Assembly (NCBI GenBank): GCA_963842355.1
Contig: CAWJGC010000001.1
Coordinates: forward strand, 1 to 64,000
Length of the DNA stretch: 64,000 nucleotides
Direction of reading: 5' to 3'
From: JASHPR01 sp963842355
Lineage (GTDB): Bacteria > Actinomycetota > Actinomycetes > Streptosporangiales > Streptosporangiaceae
A model generated the notes under the pieces. The model was not told the DNA's origin and did not search any database. It saw nothing but the letters and a program-made list of their open reading frames with translations. The translations under genes were made by a program, and so were the position numbers. Numbering within the stretch: position 1 is the stretch's first letter; each line of letters begins with the position of its first letter. Positions 61,190 through 64,000 of the stretch are shown piece after piece.

Positions 61190-62399
61190 TTACTGGACGA
61201 GGTGAACCGGGTTGAAGATATCCGCCGCCATTAGTAGCACGCCGAGCCCGATCAGCAGCGCGAACACCCCCACACTGACCGGAACCAGCCGCTGCAGGTC
61301 GGCCAGGCCGGGATCAGGCCGGCCCCGTAGCCGGGCGAACCAGGCCCTGACCTGCTCGTAGACGATGACCGCCAGGTGGCCGCCGTCCAGCGGGAGCAGC
61401 GGCAGCAGGTTGAACGCACCGATGAAAATGTTGAGCGAAATGATGATCAGCAACAGGTCGGCGAACGACGATCCGCAACCCGCCGCCCGCCGCGACCGCC
61501 TGGCCCGGCGATGTTCGCGACGCCGACGACGCTGCTCACGTTGCCCGCCGGGGTCTGCGCCCGATCCTTGGCGAACAGGTCGGGCACCGCCGACGGCAGC
61601 TTGGCGACAGCCGCGACCGAACCCGTAAGGACCTGGCCGAACGCTGATCCGGAGAACGTCAGGGCGCCCAACGGGCTGTATCGCCGGAAGACCAGGGCAT
61701 CATCGATACCGAGGTAGGAGCCGCGCCGGCCCGGGAACGGTGGCCGGGGTGACGCTTCAGCGTCAGCTGCTTGCCGCCGCGCTGCACGGTCACGGACACC
61801 GCGTTTGACCCGCGCGGAAGGGCAGCGATGACCGAGTGCGAGCTCGGTCCAGGTGTGCACGGGCTTGCCCGCGATCGAGATAATCTTGTCGTTGGCCCTG
61901 ATCCCGGCGATCTTGCGCCGGGGACGCGCCCTGGCTGTGCTGGCACGACTCTTGGTCCTGGGCCTTCGGCGCTGGTCGGGCAGGCAGGTGCTGACCGAGC
62001 CGATCGCGGTGGTGTTGTGGCGTTCGCCTGGCCGATGACCAGCGCGAGCGCGATCAGCAGCACGAACGCGAGCGCGAAGTGCATGAACGAGCCCGCGACC
62101 ATGACGATCGCCCGCTGCCAGCGCGGCTTGTTCCGCATCGCCCGGGGCTCGTCCTCCGGGGCGACCTCATCGAACGTGGTCATGCCGGTGATCCGCACGT
62201 AGGCGCCGAACGGCAGGGACTTGATCCCGTACTCGGTCTCGCCCCGCCTGGTCGACCACACGGTCTGCCCGAAGCCGATGAAGAACTGGGTGACCTTCAT
62301 GCCGAACTTCTTGGCGGTCAGGAAGTGCCCGAGCTCGTGCAGGATCACCGAGACGAGCACGGCGACGACGAAGATGACCACGCCGAGCGCGAAGCTCAT
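61190..62399 (-). pseudogene. rip1: Site-2 zinc metalloprotease (RseP/Rip1, M50), multiple frameshifts
   Basis: The N-terminus from the ATG at 62399 is intact: SVILHELGHFLTAKKFG with the HELGH zinc site, then GMKVTQFFIGFG and IKSLPFGAYVRITGM. From about 62050 the frame changes at least four times: PDZ residues IAGIRANDKIISIAGKPVHT in one frame, HSVIAALPRGSNAVSVTVQR in another, GSYLGIDDALVFRRYSPLGA in a third, and the last helices with LLPLDGGHLAVIVYEQVRAW ending at 61190. All domains are present in order, so sequence errors are the likelier cause. It releases anti-sigma factors by intramembrane cleavage. Start overlaps the out-of-frame end of dxr by ATGA. Confidence 0.75.
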
Positions 62400-62534
62400 G
62401 GTGTCGTCGCTCCCTCCCCGCGCGCCCCGCCGCGATCGGCGGTTCCGGTCAGCTCACGTGCCCGGTCCCGGGCCCAGCCATCCGCGGCCAGCACGTCGTC
62501 CAGCGTCACCGGGGCCCGGCCAGACCCATCATGC

Positions 62535-63653
62535 TCAGAGACTACCCGGGCTACGGTATCGGTGATCCCGGCAAAGCGAGAGCCGGCCCGTGAGGAACGC
62601 CTCGACGCACACCTCGTTGGCGGCGTTGAAGACGGCCGGCGTCGTCCCGCCCGCGGTCCCCGCCTCGCGGGCCAGCGCCACCGCCGGGAACGCGGTCTCG
62701 TCCAGCGGCTCGAAGGTCCAGGTCTGGGCCGTGGTCCAGTCCACCGGGCGGGCGGCCCCGGGAACCCGGTCCGGCCAGGCCAGGGCCAGCGCGATCGGGA
62801 TCCGCATGTCCGGGGGGCTGGCCTGGGCGATGGTCGAGCCGTCGGTGAACTCGACCATCGAGTGCACCACCGACTGCCGGTGCACGACCACCTCGATATC
62901 GCGGAACGGTATGCCGAACAGCAGGTGCGCCTCGATCAGTTCCAGGCCCTTGTTCACCAGCGTCGCGGAATTCACCGTGATCACGGGGCCCATGTTCCAG
63001 GTCGGGTGCGCGAGCGCCTGCTCGGGGGTGACGTCGGCGAGCTCGTCCCGGGTGCGGTGCAGGAACGGCCCGCCGCTCGCGGTCACCACCAGCCGCCGCA
63101 CCTCGTCGGCCCGCCCGCCGCGCAGGCACTGGGCCAGCGCCGAGTGCTCGGAGTCGACGGGCACGATCTGGCCCGGCGCCGCCCGGCCGGCCACCAGCGG
63201 GCCGCCCATGATCAGCGATTCCTTGTTCGCCAGCGCGAGCACGCGCCCGGCGTCGATCGCGGCCAGCGTCGCGGCCAGTCCGACCGCCCCGGTGACCCCG
63301 TTCAGGACCACGTCGCAGGGCCAGGCGGCGACCTCGGCAACCGCGTCGGGCCCGGCCAGGATCTTCGGCAGCGCCCGACCCCGCCCCGCCTGCGCGGCCT
63401 GGGCCTGCAGGGCCGGGCGCAGGTCCTCGACCCTTTTCTCGTCGGCCACCGCGACGACCTCGGCCCCGAACTCAAGGGCCTGGCTGGCCAGCAGGTCAGG
63501 GTGGCCACCGCCCGCCGCGATCCCGACGACCCGGAACCGGCCGGGATTGCGCCGGATGATGTCGGCCGCCTGGACGCCGATCGACCCGGTCGAACCGAGC
63601 AGGACGACGTCACGGCGGGCGGTCTCGGGCCTGGGCTCGGGCGTCAACTCCAT
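62535..63653 (-). CDS. dxr: 1-deoxy-D-xylulose 5-phosphate reductoisomerase, C-terminus frameshifted
   Basis: From the ATG at 63653: NADPH-binding VVLLGSTGSIGVQAADIIRR, ALANKESLIMGGPLV, VDSEHSALAQCL, and HPTWNMGPVITVNSATLVNK. First committed enzyme of the MEP pathway. At about 62575 the frame changes. The continuing frame reads FAGITDTVARVVSEHDGSGR and ends at 62396, where its TGA overlaps the ATG of the site-2 protease. The missing piece is the normal C-terminal helix, so a single indel error is likely. Immediately left of the multiple-frameshift protease. Confidence 0.9.
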   Translation of the reverse strand: MELTPEPRPETARRDVVLLGSTGSIGVQAADIIRRNPGRFRVVGIAAGGGHPDLLASQALEFGAEVVAVADEKRVEDLRPALQAQAAQAGRGRALPKILAGPDAVAEVAAWPCDVVLNGVTGAVGLAATLAAIDAGRVLALANKESLIMGGPLVAGRAAPGQIVPVDSEHSALAQCLRGGRADEVRRLVVTASGGPFLHRTRDELADVTPEQALAHPTWNMGPVITVNSATLVNKGLELIEAHLLFGIPFRDIEVVVHRQSVVHSMVEFTDGSTIAQASPPDMRIPIALALAWPDRVPGAARPVDWTTAQTWTFEPLDETAFPAVALAREAGTAGGTTPAVFNAANEVCVEAFLTGRLSLCRDHRYRSPGSL

Positions 63654-63779
63654 GGGGGCATTGTCCCTCACCGGTGCGCCGCTCCCGGCCGAGAGGCCAA
63701 CTTCCGGCCCGGGTCGCACCGTGCGGGCCAGGGGCGAGGTGACGGCGCGTAGCGTGTGACTGTGATTGCTCCCGCGACC

Positions 63780-64000
63780 ATGACCTCCACCGCTGAACCG
63801 GCGCCGGGCGTCGCCCGCTGGCGTGGTCGGCCGGCGGCGCAGCAGCCGGACTGGCCGGACTCCGAACGCCTGCGGGCGGTGACCGGGGAACTGGCCGGGC
63901 TGCCGCCGCTGGTCTTCGCCGGGGAGTGCGACCTGCTGCGGGAGCGCCTGGCGGCCGTGGCACGCGGCGAGGCGTTCGTGCTCCAGGGCGGCGACTGCGC
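63780..64000 (+). CDS. Class-II DAHP synthase, N-terminal part cut by window edge
   Basis: From the ATG at 63780 (a GTG at 63762 is in frame): ARWRGRPAAQQPDWPDSERL, then LPPLVFAGECDLLRERLAAV and EAFVLQGGDCA. QGGDCAE is the metal-binding Cys motif of class-II 3-deoxy-D-arabino-heptulosonate-7-phosphate synthase, the first shikimate enzyme. The gene runs off the right edge. Divergent from dxr. Confidence 0.85.
   Translation, partial: MTSTAEPAPGVARWRGRPAAQQPDWPDSERLRAVTGELAGLPPLVFAGECDLLRERLAAVARGEAFVLQGGDC

Noticed and set aside
1..64000. tRNA genes, phage integrase, defence systems
   Set aside because: I looked for tRNA CCA ends with T-loops, recombinases and restriction or toxin genes and saw none that I could support by eye.

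Overview
Most of the window (about 4.36 to 64 kb) is chromosomal DNA of a very high-GC actinobacterium. The gene content and order fit a soil actinomycete: a conserved rimP-nusA-ylxR-infB-ylxP-rbfA-nrnA-truB-ribF-rpsO-pnp-M16 protease-dapB block, a dxr-site-2-protease-ispG block, a roadblock/DUF742/GTPase (Cvn-type conservon) remnant, an Eis-type acetyltransferase, and a DUF5753 XRE regulator. I cannot name the genus.

The first 4.3 kb look foreign to the rest. GC is visibly lower, codon use differs, and the genes (pdxA start, DUF1537 kinase, enoyl-CoA hydratase, GT-C-like membrane protein, VIT1/CCC1 transporter) look Acidobacteriota-like. The break lies between about 4259 and 4363. Actinobacterial sequence begins in the middle of a roadblock/LC7 reading frame, so a chimeric contig join is the simplest reading; a real recombination junction is the alternative.

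Layout: 1-4258 foreign block; 4363-6495 conservon remnant and PP2C phosphatase; 6633-14496 acetyltransferase, rpiB, a truncated DsbA-family gene, pepN, pyrF, malQ; 15313-19422 a GlnX-like sensor and an MmpL exporter with a 24-bp palindromic operator; 19635-28947 a lipoprotein, amidase, NERD protein, menA, SPFH/NfeD pair, acyl-CoA synthetase, LysE exporter; 29140-32835 an APH remnant, a divergent PhyH dioxygenase/P450 pair, DUF2277 and YccF; 33000-50107 the long minus-strand lysine-biosynthesis/RNA/translation block, interrupted by a secreted GH59-like hydrolase between ribF and rpsO; 50322-58272 ferritin-like proteins, an XRE regulator with a small partner, a HelD/HelR-type helicase, an unknown protein and a GNAT; 58456-63653 a secreted hydrolase, ispG, site-2 protease and dxr; the right edge cuts a class-II DAHP synthase.

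The most unusual non-gene signal is a family of long intergenic elements (copies at 14590-15140, 23994-24579, 55476-56144). They share inverted-repeat ends in two copies, an internal GC-rich minisatellite and an invariant 16-bp palindrome, like a non-autonomous mobile element or a structured RNA or regulatory cassette. Shorter GC-hairpin repeats and a long inverted repeat flanking nrnA-truB are also present. Several genes carry frameshifts (PP2C, PhyH, site-2 protease, dxr, and three genes of the foreign block). Clustering in conserved genes and at homopolymers suggests many are sequence errors rather than decay.
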